Source of the DNA: Spongiactinospora rosea
GTDB taxonomy: Bacteria > Actinomycetota > Actinomycetes > Streptosporangiales > Streptosporangiaceae
Length of the DNA stretch: 64,000 nt
NCBI RefSeq assembly: GCF_003315795.1
Contig: NZ_QMEY01000008.1
Coordinates: 1 to 64,000 of the forward strand
Direction: 5' to 3'
Part shown: positions 28,598 through 37,347 of the stretch, in pieces
How positions within the stretch are numbered: position 1 is the first letter of the stretch
Layout: each line of letters starts with the position of its first letter
The notes under the pieces: model-generated
Told to the model about the DNA's origin: nothing
The model's database searches: none
The model's input: the letters and a program-made list of their open reading frames with translations, nothing else
Program-made: the position numbers and the translations under genes

Positions 28598-29569
28598 GTG
28601 AATCGCATACGGATCGGCATCGTGGGCGCGGGAAACGTGGCCGCGCGCCACGCCGCGGTGCTCTCGTCGTTCCCGGACGCGGAAATCGCCGGAATCGCCG
28701 ACACAGTGCTTGATAAAGCACGAGTACTCGCTGGCGAATATGGGGTGCCCGCATATTCCGGGCATGAAGCATTGCTCGCGGAGGGTTCGCTGGACGCGGT
28801 GTACGTCTGCGTACCGCCGTTCGCGCATGGCGCTCCCGAACTGGACGCGCTCTCCCTCGGCCTGCCGCTGTTCGTGGAGAAGCCGCTCGCGCTGGACGCC
28901 GCCACCGCCGAGAAGATCGCCGCCGAGGCGGCCCGGCGGGGCGTGCCCACCGCGGTCGGCCACCACTGGCGCTACCTGGACGTCCTGGACCGGGCCCGTG
29001 CGCTATTGGACGGCCGTCCGGTACGGCTGGCCCTCGCCCACTGGCTGGACAAGATCCCTCCGGTGGGCTGGTGGCCGCACCGCGCGATGTCCGGCGGCCA
29101 GGTCCTCGAACAGGCGATCCATGTCCTGGACTTGGCTCGGACACTGGTCGGCGAGGTCGGCGAGGTGCACGCGGTGCCCTCGGCCGCCACCGACGGCCAG
29201 GAGGGCGACATCGACCGGGCCACGGCCGCCGTGCTGCGCTTCCGCAACGGCGCGGCCGGGCTGCTGGCCACCAGCTGCCTGCTCGGCTGGAAGCACCGGG
29301 CGGGGCTGGAGGTGCAGGCCGACGGCCTCGCGCTGGACCTCGGCGAGGAGGAACTGGTGATGCACACCTCGGAGGGCAGGCGGGTGGAACGCGACCCCGG
29401 CAACGCCCGCACCCGGGTGGACCGGGCCTTCGTGGACGCGGTACGCGGCACCGGCGACGACATACGCGCCCCCTACGACGAGGCGCTGCGCACCCACCGG
29501 CTGGCCTGCGCGCTCACCACCTCGGCCGGACTCGGCCGGCCGGTCGCATTGGAGGACGGCGATGGGTGA
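28598..29569 (+). CDS. Gfo/Idh/MocA-family oxidoreductase
   Basis: NAD(P)-dependent sugar oxidoreductase of 323 residues. The Rossmann motif is IGIVGAGNVAARH, followed by VYVCVPPFAHG and the hallmark FVEKPLALD. The C-terminal domain has VLEQAIHVLDLARTLVGEV. GTG at 28598 is chosen because the Rossmann strand begins right there; an upstream TTG in frame is less likely. It is divergent from gpgS and its stop overlaps the downstream MDR start by 8 bases. Substrate is probably a sugar, polyol or keto-glycoside. Confidence 0.88.
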   Translation: MNRIRIGIVGAGNVAARHAAVLSSFPDAEIAGIADTVLDKARVLAGEYGVPAYSGHEALLAEGSLDAVYVCVPPFAHGAPELDALSLGLPLFVEKPLALDAATAEKIAAEAARRGVPTAVGHHWRYLDVLDRARALLDGRPVRLALAHWLDKIPPVGWWPHRAMSGGQVLEQAIHVLDLARTLVGEVGEVHAVPSAATDGQEGDIDRATAAVLRFRNGAAGLLATSCLLGWKHRAGLEVQADGLALDLGEEELVMHTSEGRRVERDPGNARTRVDRAFVDAVRGTGDDIRAPYDEALRTHRLACALTTSAGLGRPVALEDGDG

Positions 29570-30653
29570 GGGGCGGGTGCTGAGCATCCCGGCGGCGGGC
29601 CGCGCGGAGATCGTCACCGAGGCGGTGCCGGACGTGGCCGACGGCCGGTTCCGGGTGGAGACGCTGTTCAGCGGGATCTCCGCGGGCACCGAACTGACCT
29701 ACCTCAAGGGCACCAACCCCTACCTGCGCACCTCCTGGGACGGCGGGCTGGGCCTGTTCACCGACGGCGAGCCCGCGATCGAGTACCCGATCACCGGGAT
29801 CGGCTACATGCAGGTGGGCCGGGTCACCGAGAGTCGTACCGCCGCCGTGTCGGAGGGCGCGGTGGTCGCCATGACGTACGGGCACCGCACGGTGCACGTG
29901 GCCGACCCGATGACCGAGCGGTTCGTCGAACTGCCCGGCGACATCGACCCGATGCTCGGCATCTGGGTCGCCCACATGGGCCCGATCTGCGCCAACGGGC
30001 TGTTGCACGCGGCCCACGACGTCTACGGCCCGGCCGCCGGGCAGCTCGGCGACGGGGTGCGCGGGCGGCGGGTGGCCGTCACCGGGGCGGGCGTGGTGGG
30101 GCTGCTGGTCACCGCGTTCGCGCTGGAGCACGGCGCGGCCGAGGTGATCGTCGTCGACGGCACGCCGTCCCGGCGGCGGGCCGCCGAAGCGCTCGGCGCG
30201 CGGACGCTCGACCCCGAGGAGGTGGACGCGCCGCTGACGGTCAAGCAGCGCTGGCGGCACGGCCCCGGCGACCGCGGGGCCGACGTGGTCTTCCAGTGCC
30301 GCGGCCGTCCGGGCGCGCTGGCCCTGGCGCTGCGCCTGCTGCGCCCCCAGGGGACCGTCATCGACCTCGCCTTCTACACCGACGGCGCGGAGCAGGTACG
30401 GCTCGGCGAGGAGTTTCATCACAACGGGCTGGGCATCCGCTGCGCGCAGATCGGCCGGGTGCCGCGCGGCATGGCCCATCTGTGGGACCGCGAGCGGCTG
30501 TCGGCCGAGACCATCGGCCTGCTCCGCGCGCGCGGATCGGCGCTACGCGAGCACCTGATCACCGAGGTCGCCGCCTTCGACGACGCCCCCGCGCTGCTGG
30601 TCGAGCTGGCCGAGCGGCGCAGGCACGCGGTCCAGGCGGTACTGGGCGCGTAG
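29562..30653 (+). CDS. MDR-family dehydrogenase lacking zinc ligands (paralogue A)
   Basis: 363-residue medium-chain dehydrogenase. Cofactor motif VAVTGAGVVGLLVTAFAL. At the place where zinc enzymes have Cys (SGxCGTD) it reads FSGISAGTELTYLKGTNPYL, and no GHE motif is present, so catalytic zinc is probably absent, as in BchC-like members. Very similar in pattern to the gene at 32823-33914 (both have SGISAGTEL, GTNPYL and LGEEFHHN). It is translated with the Gfo-type gene. Its last 111 bases are antisense-overlapped by the convergent GH63 gene. Probably oxidises a sugar alcohol or keto-sugar. Confidence 0.88.
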   Translation: MGEGRVLSIPAAGRAEIVTEAVPDVADGRFRVETLFSGISAGTELTYLKGTNPYLRTSWDGGLGLFTDGEPAIEYPITGIGYMQVGRVTESRTAAVSEGAVVAMTYGHRTVHVADPMTERFVELPGDIDPMLGIWVAHMGPICANGLLHAAHDVYGPAAGQLGDGVRGRRVAVTGAGVVGLLVTAFALEHGAAEVIVVDGTPSRRRAAEALGARTLDPEEVDAPLTVKQRWRHGPGDRGADVVFQCRGRPGALALALRLLRPQGTVIDLAFYTDGAEQVRLGEEFHHNGLGIRCAQIGRVPRGMAHLWDRERLSAETIGLLRARGSALREHLITEVAAFDDAPALLVELAERRRHAVQAVLGA

Positions 30654-31958
30654 CGCGGGGTCGGCGAGCACGTCGAGGGCCAGTGCGGCGGACCAGCCGA
30701 AGTCGTCGCAGCCGTGCCCCTCGCCGGTGAACGGGTTGAAGTATTCGCGAAACCCGGCCTCGTGCACGGCCCGCAGCAGCTGCGCGCCCAGCCTGGGCGC
30801 GAGCCCCGGGTCGGCGGCGCGCAGCCCTTCGAGCACCAGCCAACTGGTGTTCAGCCAGCTCGGGCCGCGCCAGTAGCGGGCGGGCTCGAAGGCGGCCCCG
30901 CCCGGCGGGTAGCTCGGCAGCAGTGTGCCGTCCTTCAGGCCGAACCGCGCCACGGCGGTGGCCACCAGCCGGTCGGCGACGTCGGCGGGCAGGCCCGGCA
31001 GGATCAGCGGGACCAGCCCGGCCACGCTGTCCTCGGGCAGCATCTCGCCGGTGCGGACGTCCCGGGCGCGGAAGATGCCGCCCGATGGGTCCCACAGCCG
31101 CTCCAGCATGGCCTGAGTGATCTCCTCGGCCCTGCGCAGGTGCGGGGCGGGGTCGGCGTCCACCACGGCCGCGATCCGCGCCAGCGCCGCCTCCGCGGCG
31201 CCGTACAGGGCGTTGAACAGCGGGTCCTCCACCACGAAGTCGGTGCGGCCGGTGTAGCCGGCGTCGCGGTAGGCGGCGGCGATGGCGGTGTAGCGGGCGT
31301 AGTCGCGGTCAGTGGGCCGCTCGCCCGCCGCGACGTGCGCGAGGTCGCGGCGGCGCTCCCGCATGGGCGGCGCGGGGACCTTCGCCAGCGGGGCGTCCCA
31401 TACGGGGCTGTTGTCCATCCCGGACTCCCACGGATGGACGATCGACGCCAGCTCCGACCCCGACATCCGCCGGGACGTGCGCAGGAACCGGTGCTGGGCC
31501 TCCAGCCGGGGGTAGATCCGGTACAGGAACGCCCGGTCCGGCTCGGCCAGGTGCACCCGCCAGGCGGCCAGGGCGTGCACGGGCGGCTGCACGATGCCCG
31601 AGGTCCGCGCCCCCGAGGGCGCGGTGGCCCGCCAGAAGGCCGGGCCGGGGAAGTAGGCGTCTTCGGGCACCGCCGGGTTGAACACGATGTGCGGCACCCG
31701 GCCGTCGCGCCACTGCCCGCCGAACAGCGTCAGCAGCTCGGTACGGGCCCGGCGCGGCGACCAGCGGGCGGTGCCGATCGCGATGAACGCCGAGTCCCAG
31801 CTCCACTGGTGGGGGTAGAGCGTGCGGGAGGGCACGGTGTAGGCGCCGGTCCAGTTGGCCAGCAGGACGCGGATCGCGCGGCGGCGTATCCCGGCCTCTT
31901 CGGCCGAGGGCTCGGCGATGGTCGTGGGGCGGGCAGGTGCGTGCGCCGGGGGAATCAT
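30543..31958 (-). CDS. GH63-type glycoside hydrolase (MGH/glucosylglycerate hydrolase-like)
   Basis: 471-residue (alpha/alpha)6-barrel hydrolase. Typical GH63/MGH1 segments are LYPHQWSWDSAFIAIGTARW, GRVPHIVFNP, VHPWESGMDNSPVWD and PSYPPGGAAFEPARYWRGPSWLN. Actinobacterial relatives hydrolyse mannosyl- or glucosylglycerate, and gpgS lies 4 kb away, so glucosylglycerate is the leading candidate substrate (inference). The last 36 residues, after LALDVLADPA, are encoded antisense to the convergent dehydrogenase and look like a read-through tail. Third gene of a minus-strand group with an MDR dehydrogenase and an isomerase; 49 bases separate it from the isomerase. Confidence 0.85.
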   Translation of the reverse strand: MIPPAHAPARPTTIAEPSAEEAGIRRRAIRVLLANWTGAYTVPSRTLYPHQWSWDSAFIAIGTARWSPRRARTELLTLFGGQWRDGRVPHIVFNPAVPEDAYFPGPAFWRATAPSGARTSGIVQPPVHALAAWRVHLAEPDRAFLYRIYPRLEAQHRFLRTSRRMSGSELASIVHPWESGMDNSPVWDAPLAKVPAPPMRERRRDLAHVAAGERPTDRDYARYTAIAAAYRDAGYTGRTDFVVEDPLFNALYGAAEAALARIAAVVDADPAPHLRRAEEITQAMLERLWDPSGGIFRARDVRTGEMLPEDSVAGLVPLILPGLPADVADRLVATAVARFGLKDGTLLPSYPPGGAAFEPARYWRGPSWLNTSWLVLEGLRAADPGLAPRLGAQLLRAVHEAGFREYFNPFTGEGHGCDDFGWSAALALDVLADPALRAQYRLDRVPAPLGQLDQQRGGVVEGGDLGDQVLA

Positions 31959-32007
31959 GGCTTCCTAGGGGCTCACCGGGGGAGGACGGAAATCACAGGG
32001 ACGGGGA

Positions 32008-32826
32008 TCACAGGAACTTTCTGAGGAACGCGGCCGTCTGCGGGAGCGCCGTCTCCGGCTCGCCGCGCAGCCGGCACTCCAGGGCGAGGTCGCCGTGGTA
32101 GCCGATCGCGTCGAGGGTGGCCAGGTGGGCCGCCCAGTCGAGGTGGCCGGTGCCGGGCTGATGCCGGTTGGACTCGCTGACCTGCATGTGCGCGAGGTAG
32201 GGCGCGGCCTCGGCGAGCGCCGAGCAGGGGTCGTCCTCCTCGATGTTCATGTGGTAGGTGTCGCCGACCGCCCGGACCGAACCGAGCCCGGTGGCCCGGC
32301 ACAGCTCGACCGCCTGGGCGAGGGTGTTGACCATGTGGTTCTCGTAGCGGTTGAGCGGCTCCAGCATGATCAGCACGTCCAGCGCGGCGGCGTGCTCGCC
32401 CAGCTCGGTCAGCGCGTCGAGCAGCACCGCCCGGTCTTCGGCGGGCGGGCGCGGCGGCTCGAACGGCGGCAGGCGCAGCGAGAACTGCCCCCAGGAGGCG
32501 GGCGTCATCACCCCGAGGCCGCCCAGCTCGGCGATCACCGAGAGCTGCGACCGCAGCTGGTCGATCGCGTCGCGGCGCAGCTCGGCCGAGAAGTCGCCGA
32601 TGAAGTGGGGCATCTCCACGCACACCGTCGGCATCACCACGCCGTCGGCCTTGGCGCGGGCCAGCTCGGGCAGCCGGGACTCGAAGTGCCGATCGCCCTT
32701 GCCGCGCAGCTCGATGCCGTCGAATCCGGCGGCGGTCGCGAAGTCGAACTTCTCCTGCAGGGTGCGGCCCGGAACGAGCTGCTCCTGGCAGGTGATCCGC
32801 ATGGCTTTCGCCGTGGTCGCTGTCAT
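32008..32826 (-). CDS. Sugar phosphate isomerase/epimerase (xylose isomerase-like TIM barrel)
   Basis: 272-residue AP_endonuc_2-fold enzyme. Visible pieces are FATAAGFDGIELRGKG, VLIMLEPLNRYENHMVNTL (metal-binding Glu), VGDTYHMNIEED (Asp-x-x-His) and YLAHMQVSESNRHQPGTGHL. These match the metal-dependent sugar isomerase/epimerase family that interconverts ketoses, inososes or keto-sugars. The ATG overlaps the stop of the MDR dehydrogenase upstream by 4 bases. Placed between a dehydrogenase and a hydrolase it probably handles the oxidised sugar. Confidence 0.88.
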   Translation of the reverse strand: MTATTAKAMRITCQEQLVPGRTLQEKFDFATAAGFDGIELRGKGDRHFESRLPELARAKADGVVMPTVCVEMPHFIGDFSAELRRDAIDQLRSQLSVIAELGGLGVMTPASWGQFSLRLPPFEPPRPPAEDRAVLLDALTELGEHAAALDVLIMLEPLNRYENHMVNTLAQAVELCRATGLGSVRAVGDTYHMNIEEDDPCSALAEAAPYLAHMQVSESNRHQPGTGHLDWAAHLATLDAIGYHGDLALECRLRGEPETALPQTAAFLRKFL

Positions 32827-33914
32827 CGCTGTGCGGCCTCCTCGGACGCCGTGCTCGGCTCGGGGGCGGAACCGAACCTGAGGACCACCTGAAGGACCTC
32901 CGCCGGACGCCGGTCGATCATCGCGTAGACCTCGGCGGCCTCAGCGACGTCGACCACATGGCTGACCAGCGCTGCGGTGTCGACCCGGCCGGCGACGGCG
33001 AGGTCCATGAACGTGCGCTGCAAGCGCGGGACGTCCCACCGGTGGACCAGCCAGGAGGCCACGCTGGAGATCTGGGAGGCCACGAGCTGCACCTGGTTGT
33101 GGTGGAACTCCTCGCCGAGCCGCAGGTCGAGCGCGCCGTCCTGGTAGAAGCCCGCGGCCACCACCCGGCCGCCGCGGCGGACCGTCCTGATCGCCTCGTG
33201 CAGCCCGGCGTGGTTGCCGCTCAGCTCGATCGCGGTGTCGGCGCCCACGCCGCCGGTCAGCTTGCGGACGAACTCGGCGGCCGACCCGGCGGTCACGTCG
33301 AACGCCTCGGCCGCGCCGTACGCCTTGGCCAGCGCGAGCCGCTGCGGGATCGCGTCGGCGGCGACCACCCGCGCGCCGTTGAGCACCGCCAGGCGGGTGG
33401 CCAGCAGGCCGATCACGCCCTGCCCGAAGACCGCCAGCTCGTCGCCCAGGTGGACCCCCGCGGCGTGCACGGCGTTGAGCGCGATGGCGCCCACCCGGGC
33501 GAACACGCCGGTCAGCGGGTCGGCCCCGGGCGGCAGGACGTGCCCCGCGAGCTTGGCCGCGGGCACCACCGCCTCGCCGCGGTGGCCCCAGATGCCCCAC
33601 ACGATCGAGCCGAGCGGCGGGTCGGTCACGTCGGGGGCGGCCTCGACCACCTCGCCGACCTCCTGGTAACCCCAGCCGGTCAGCGGGTAGAGGTGGGTGC
33701 GCCCGTCGACGAACAGGCCGTTGGCCGCGTCCCAGCGCCGGGTGAGGTAGGGGTTGGTGCCGCGGTAGGCGGTCAGCTCGGTGCCCGCGGAGATGCCCGA
33801 GTAGAGGGTGCGGACGCGGACGCTGCCGGGGGACAGCTCCGCGGGGCGCTCGTCGATCACCTCGACGGAGCCCGGTCCTTTGATGCTGACGACGCGGTTC
33901 ACAACAGTCTTCAC
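32823..33914 (-). CDS. MDR-family dehydrogenase lacking zinc ligands (paralogue B)
   Basis: 363 residues, paralogue of the gene at 29562-30653. Contains YSGISAGTELTAYRGTNPYL, cofactor-binding LAVFGQGVIGLLATRLAVL and LGEEFHHNQVQLVASQ. Typical zinc Cys and GHE residues are missing. GTG at 33914 is taken as start because the first beta strand (VVNRVVSIKGPGSVEVID) begins there; GTG at 33902 is an alternative. First gene of the minus-strand dehydrogenase-isomerase-GH63 group, divergent from the sugar importer at 34161 across a shared regulatory region. Confidence 0.88.
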   Translation of the reverse strand: MKTVVNRVVSIKGPGSVEVIDERPAELSPGSVRVRTLYSGISAGTELTAYRGTNPYLTRRWDAANGLFVDGRTHLYPLTGWGYQEVGEVVEAAPDVTDPPLGSIVWGIWGHRGEAVVPAAKLAGHVLPPGADPLTGVFARVGAIALNAVHAAGVHLGDELAVFGQGVIGLLATRLAVLNGARVVAADAIPQRLALAKAYGAAEAFDVTAGSAAEFVRKLTGGVGADTAIELSGNHAGLHEAIRTVRRGGRVVAAGFYQDGALDLRLGEEFHHNQVQLVASQISSVASWLVHRWDVPRLQRTFMDLAVAGRVDTAALVSHVVDVAEAAEVYAMIDRRPAEVLQVVLRFGSAPEPSTASEEAAQR

Positions 33915-33961
33915 AGGGGGTTCACAGCCGGTTTCGGGGGATTGTAACGTTGCACACCGAG

Positions 33962-34042
33962 ACTTATGCTTTCTGATCACTCAAAAGCGTGTGGGTTACT
34001 GCTTCCACCAACACTCTACCTGCTTTTGAATCACGCATAAGT
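33962..34042. promoter_or_regulatory. Divergent promoter with a shared GCTTTTGA...GCATAAGT element
   Basis: On the plus strand GCTTTTGA (34022-34029) and GCATAAGT (34035-34042) face the importer. The same pair occurs on the opposite strand (GCTTTTGA complement at 33981-33988, GCATAAGT complement at 33962-33969) facing the dehydrogenase gene. Spacing differs (5 versus 11 bases). The mirrored words suggest one regulator, most simply the ROK repressor at the end of the importer operon, controls both directions. Confidence 0.5.
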
Positions 34043-34160
34043 GGAATGAGGCACGGCACGTCCCCCGGCTCGCGGCCCGGCGCGGCTGGATTGCGGCTGG
34101 ATTACCGCCGCCGCCAGGGGTAGTGGACGCGCACATCGGCTCATACGAGGGGGCGAGCAC

Positions 34161-35519
34161 ATGCCGGGAAGGGCGATCGCCGCGGCCTGCTCCCTGATCC
34201 TCGCCGCGGTCCTGGCCGGCTGCGGCGGCGGAGAGCGTGACGGCTCCGCCATCACCGTCTGGACCGAGGAGAACCTTCCCGACCGGATGGCGGCGCAGCG
34301 GGCGATCGTGGCCGGCTTCACCGAGCGGACCGGGATCAAGGTCGATCTCGTCGGCGTGGCGGAAGACCAGTTCAGCCAGGTCCTCACCGCCGCGTCGGCG
34401 GCCGGTGAGCTGCCGGACGTGATCGGGGCGCTCCCGCTGGCGTCGGTGCGCGAGATGGAGGCCAACGACCTGCTGGACGTCGAGACCCCCGGCGCGATCG
34501 TCGAGAGCCTGGGCGAAGACACCTTCATCAAGCGGGCTTTGGATCTCAACACGGACGAAGAACGGCTGCTGGCCGTGCCGAGCGACGCGTGGGCGCAGCT
34601 CGTCCTCTACCGCAAGGACCTGTTCGCCGAGGCGGGCCTGGAGCCGCCCCGGACGCTCTCCGGACTGCTCGCGGCGGCCCGCGCGCTGAACCGCGGCGAC
34701 ATGGCCGGGATCACGCTCGCCGTGTCGGCCCGCGACTCCTTCACCGCGCAGAGCTTCGAGCACATCGCCCTGGCCAACGGCTGTCAGATGATCGACGCGC
34801 GCGGCGAGGTGGCGCTGGACTCCCCCGCGTGCGTACGGGCGTTCCAGATCTACGGCGAGCTGGCCAGGGACTACTCCGTGCCCGGCAAACAGGACGTGGA
34901 CACCACCCGGGCGACGTACTTCTCCGGCCGGGCCGCGATGACGATCTGGTCGTCGTTCATCCTGGACGAGCTGGCCGGGCTGCGCCGCGACGCGCTGCCG
35001 AGCTGCGCCGAGTGCCGGGCCGATCCGGAGTTCCTGGCGAAGAACACCGGCGTGGTGACCGCGCTGTCCGGCCCGGACTCCCCCAGGCCGGCGCAGTACG
35101 GCGAGATCGTCTCCTGGGCGGTCACCAGGGAGGCCCGCAAGGACGCCGCCCGCGCCTTCGTCACCTACATGATGAGCGAGGGCTACGAGCGGTGGTTCGG
35201 CATGGCCCCCGAGGGCAAGGTCCCGGTGCGCAAGGGCTACGCGGACGCCTGGAGCCGCGCGCCCGCCGGAGTGGACGACAAGAGGCCGCTCGCCGCGATC
35301 TACCCGAAGTCCGTGCTGGACGCGCTGCGCACTAGCCCCGAGACCTTCTCCCGCTGGGGCATCCCGCAGGGTCAGGGCAGGCTGGTCGGCGCGGCCATGG
35401 GCGAACTGCCGGTGCCCAAGGCGCTCAACGGCGTCGTCACCGGGTCGCTCACCCCGGCGCAGGCCGCCGCGCAGGCCACCCGGGACGTCGAGGCGATCAA
35501 GCGCGGCCTGCGGCAATGA
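34161..35519 (+). CDS. Sugar ABC transporter substrate-binding lipoprotein
   Basis: 452-residue family 1 binding protein. Signal peptide with lipobox LAGC (Cys21) then a Gly/Glu tether. Typical SBP motifs are AITVWTEENLPDRMAAQRAI, FTERTGIKVDL, LPDVIGALPLASVREMEAND and LVLYRKDLFAEAGLEPPRTL. An internal Cys pair (CAEC) is unusual for a lipoprotein and may form a disulfide. ATG at 34161 has GAGGGGGCGAG. Its stop overlaps the permease start by 4 bases. Regulated from the shared divergent promoter. Confidence 0.9.
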   Translation: MPGRAIAAACSLILAAVLAGCGGGERDGSAITVWTEENLPDRMAAQRAIVAGFTERTGIKVDLVGVAEDQFSQVLTAASAAGELPDVIGALPLASVREMEANDLLDVETPGAIVESLGEDTFIKRALDLNTDEERLLAVPSDAWAQLVLYRKDLFAEAGLEPPRTLSGLLAAARALNRGDMAGITLAVSARDSFTAQSFEHIALANGCQMIDARGEVALDSPACVRAFQIYGELARDYSVPGKQDVDTTRATYFSGRAAMTIWSSFILDELAGLRRDALPSCAECRADPEFLAKNTGVVTALSGPDSPRPAQYGEIVSWAVTREARKDAARAFVTYMMSEGYERWFGMAPEGKVPVRKGYADAWSRAPAGVDDKRPLAAIYPKSVLDALRTSPETFSRWGIPQGQGRLVGAAMGELPVPKALNGVVTGSLTPAQAAAQATRDVEAIKRGLRQ

Positions 35520-36460
35520 CCCGCCCCCGCACCTTCCCCCGCCGCCCGCGCACCCTGCGCGGGCAGGAGTCGCGCGCCGGGCTGGTCCTGATCTCCCCGA
35601 CGCTGGTCATCACGCTGGTCGTGGTGGTCGTGCCGATGGCCTGGGCGATCATGCTGGCCTTCCAGGACGCCCGGCTCATCAACATCCGCTACACCGGCCT
35701 GCTCGGCAACCACACGCTCGGCAACTTCGCCTACGTGCTGTCCGAGCCGGGCTTTTGGGGCTCGCTGGTGACCACCCTCGTCTACACCGTGGCGGGCACG
35801 GCCCTTTCCATCGGCGGCGGGCTGGTGGCCGCGCTCGCGCTGCGCGGCGGGTTCCGGGGCCGCACGCTGGTGCGGGCGTCCATCCTGCTGCCGTACGTCG
35901 CCCCGGTGGTCGCCGCCACGTTCGTGTGGGAGGTCATGCTCGACCCCCGGTACGGCATCGCCAACGTGCTCGGCACCCGGCTGCTCGGCTGGGACGACCC
36001 GATCGCCTTCCTCACCCAGGCCGAAGGCACCTTCCTCGGCGTGGACGTGCCGCTCGCGCTGCTCACCGTGATCGCCTTCGAGGCGTGGCGGTACTTCCCC
36101 TTCGCGTTCCTGTTCATCCTGGCCAGGCTCCAGGCGCTGCCCCGCGACCTGGACGAGGCCGCGCTGGTGGACGGGGCCACGCCCCTCCAGCGGTTCGCGC
36201 ACATCACGCTGCCCCAGCTCGGGCGGGTCATCGCGCTGCTGGCGGTGCTGCGGTTCGTGTTCACCTTCAACAAGTTCGACGACGTCTACCTGCTGACCGG
36301 CGGCGCGGCCGGGACCGAGGTGGTCAGCGTGCGCGTGTACAACCTGCTGACCGCGCGCGACGACATCGGCGCGGCGGCGGCGCAGGCGCTGGTGCTGGCC
36401 GTCGTACTGGTCGTCTTCCTGGCGATCTACCTGCGGTTCTTCGCGAAGGAGGAGCGATGA
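35516..36460 (+). CDS. Sugar ABC permease (MalF/UgpA-like)
   Basis: 314-residue permease with six membrane helices, first near LISPTLVITLVVVVVPMAWA. The EAA loop is DEAALVDGATPLQRFAHITL. Unlike the permease at 6878-8308 it carries no extracytoplasmic insert. ATGA overlaps link it to the binding protein upstream and to the second permease downstream. Imports the sugar that the flanking dehydrogenases and hydrolase are likely to process. Confidence 0.93.
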   Translation: MTRPRTFPRRPRTLRGQESRAGLVLISPTLVITLVVVVVPMAWAIMLAFQDARLINIRYTGLLGNHTLGNFAYVLSEPGFWGSLVTTLVYTVAGTALSIGGGLVAALALRGGFRGRTLVRASILLPYVAPVVAATFVWEVMLDPRYGIANVLGTRLLGWDDPIAFLTQAEGTFLGVDVPLALLTVIAFEAWRYFPFAFLFILARLQALPRDLDEAALVDGATPLQRFAHITLPQLGRVIALLAVLRFVFTFNKFDDVYLLTGGAAGTEVVSVRVYNLLTARDDIGAAAAQALVLAVVLVVFLAIYLRFFAKEER

Positions 36461-37341
36461 GCGGCGCGCCCGCCCGTCCGTGGACCCGCGACCGGGTGGA
36501 GCGGGCGGTCTTCGGGGTGCTGCGGTGGGTGGTGATCGCGGCGCTGGTGGTGGTCACCGCGTTCCCCTTCTACTACATGGTCATGCTGTCCGTCCGCGAC
36601 ATCCAGGACCTGATCCTCCGTCCGGGCGCGCCGCTGCCGTCCCAGGTCACCCTTGACACCTACCGTGAGGTGCTGGCCTCGGAGGAGTCGGGCGGGCAGG
36701 GCTTCTTGACGTTCATCAGGAACAGCGCGCTCATCGCGGTCGCCGCCGTGGCGCTGACCCTGGCCATCGCGGTGCCCGGCGCGTACGCGGTGGCCCGGCT
36801 GCGCTTCTTCGGCCGCCGCCAGGTGCACTTTCTGTTCCTGGCGGTCTACCTGTTCCCGGCGATCGTGCTGGCGATTCCGCTGTTCGTGCTGTTCACCATG
36901 ATGGGGCTGCGCGGCTCGCTGGTGGGGCTGGTGCTGGTCTACATCTCGCAGACGATCCCGGTGACGGTGTACATGCTGCGCAACTACTTCGAGACGGTGC
37001 CCGCCAGCGTGGAGGAGGCGGCGGCGATCGACGGCTGCGGGCGGCTGGCCACGGTGTGGCGGGTCACGCTGCCGCTGTCCAAGCCGGCGCTGATGGCGAC
37101 CGGGCTCTACGTCTTCATGATCGCCTGGAACGAGTTCCTGTTCGCCCTGCTGTTCCTGCTGGAACGCAGGGAGACATGGACGGTTTCGCTAGGTCTGTCA
37201 CAACTTGCCGGAAGTATCGAGGTTCCCACTACGGTACTGATGGCGGGATCGGTCGTGCTGACGCTCCCGATCGTGATTCTGTTCTTCGCCGGCGAACGCC
37301 TGCTCACCGAGGGGCTGACGGCCGGCGCGGAGAAGGGGTGA
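36457..37341 (+). CDS. Sugar ABC permease (MalG/UgpE-like)
   Basis: 294-residue permease. ATG at 36457 overlaps the previous stop (ATGA) and follows AAGGAGG. EAA loop reads SVEEAAAIDGCGRLATVWRV. Helices near VVIAALVVVTAFPFYYMVML and FLAVYLFPAIVLAIPLFVLF. No ATPase gene follows; a shared MsiK-type ATPase is expected elsewhere. Its TGA stop is directly followed, in the same frame, by the ROK regulator reading frame. Confidence 0.93.
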   Translation: MSGAPARPWTRDRVERAVFGVLRWVVIAALVVVTAFPFYYMVMLSVRDIQDLILRPGAPLPSQVTLDTYREVLASEESGGQGFLTFIRNSALIAVAAVALTLAIAVPGAYAVARLRFFGRRQVHFLFLAVYLFPAIVLAIPLFVLFTMMGLRGSLVGLVLVYISQTIPVTVYMLRNYFETVPASVEEAAAIDGCGRLATVWRVTLPLSKPALMATGLYVFMIAWNEFLFALLFLLERRETWTVSLGLSQLAGSIEVPTTVLMAGSVVLTLPIVILFFAGERLLTEGLTAGAEKG

Positions 37342-37347
37342 GAGAGT

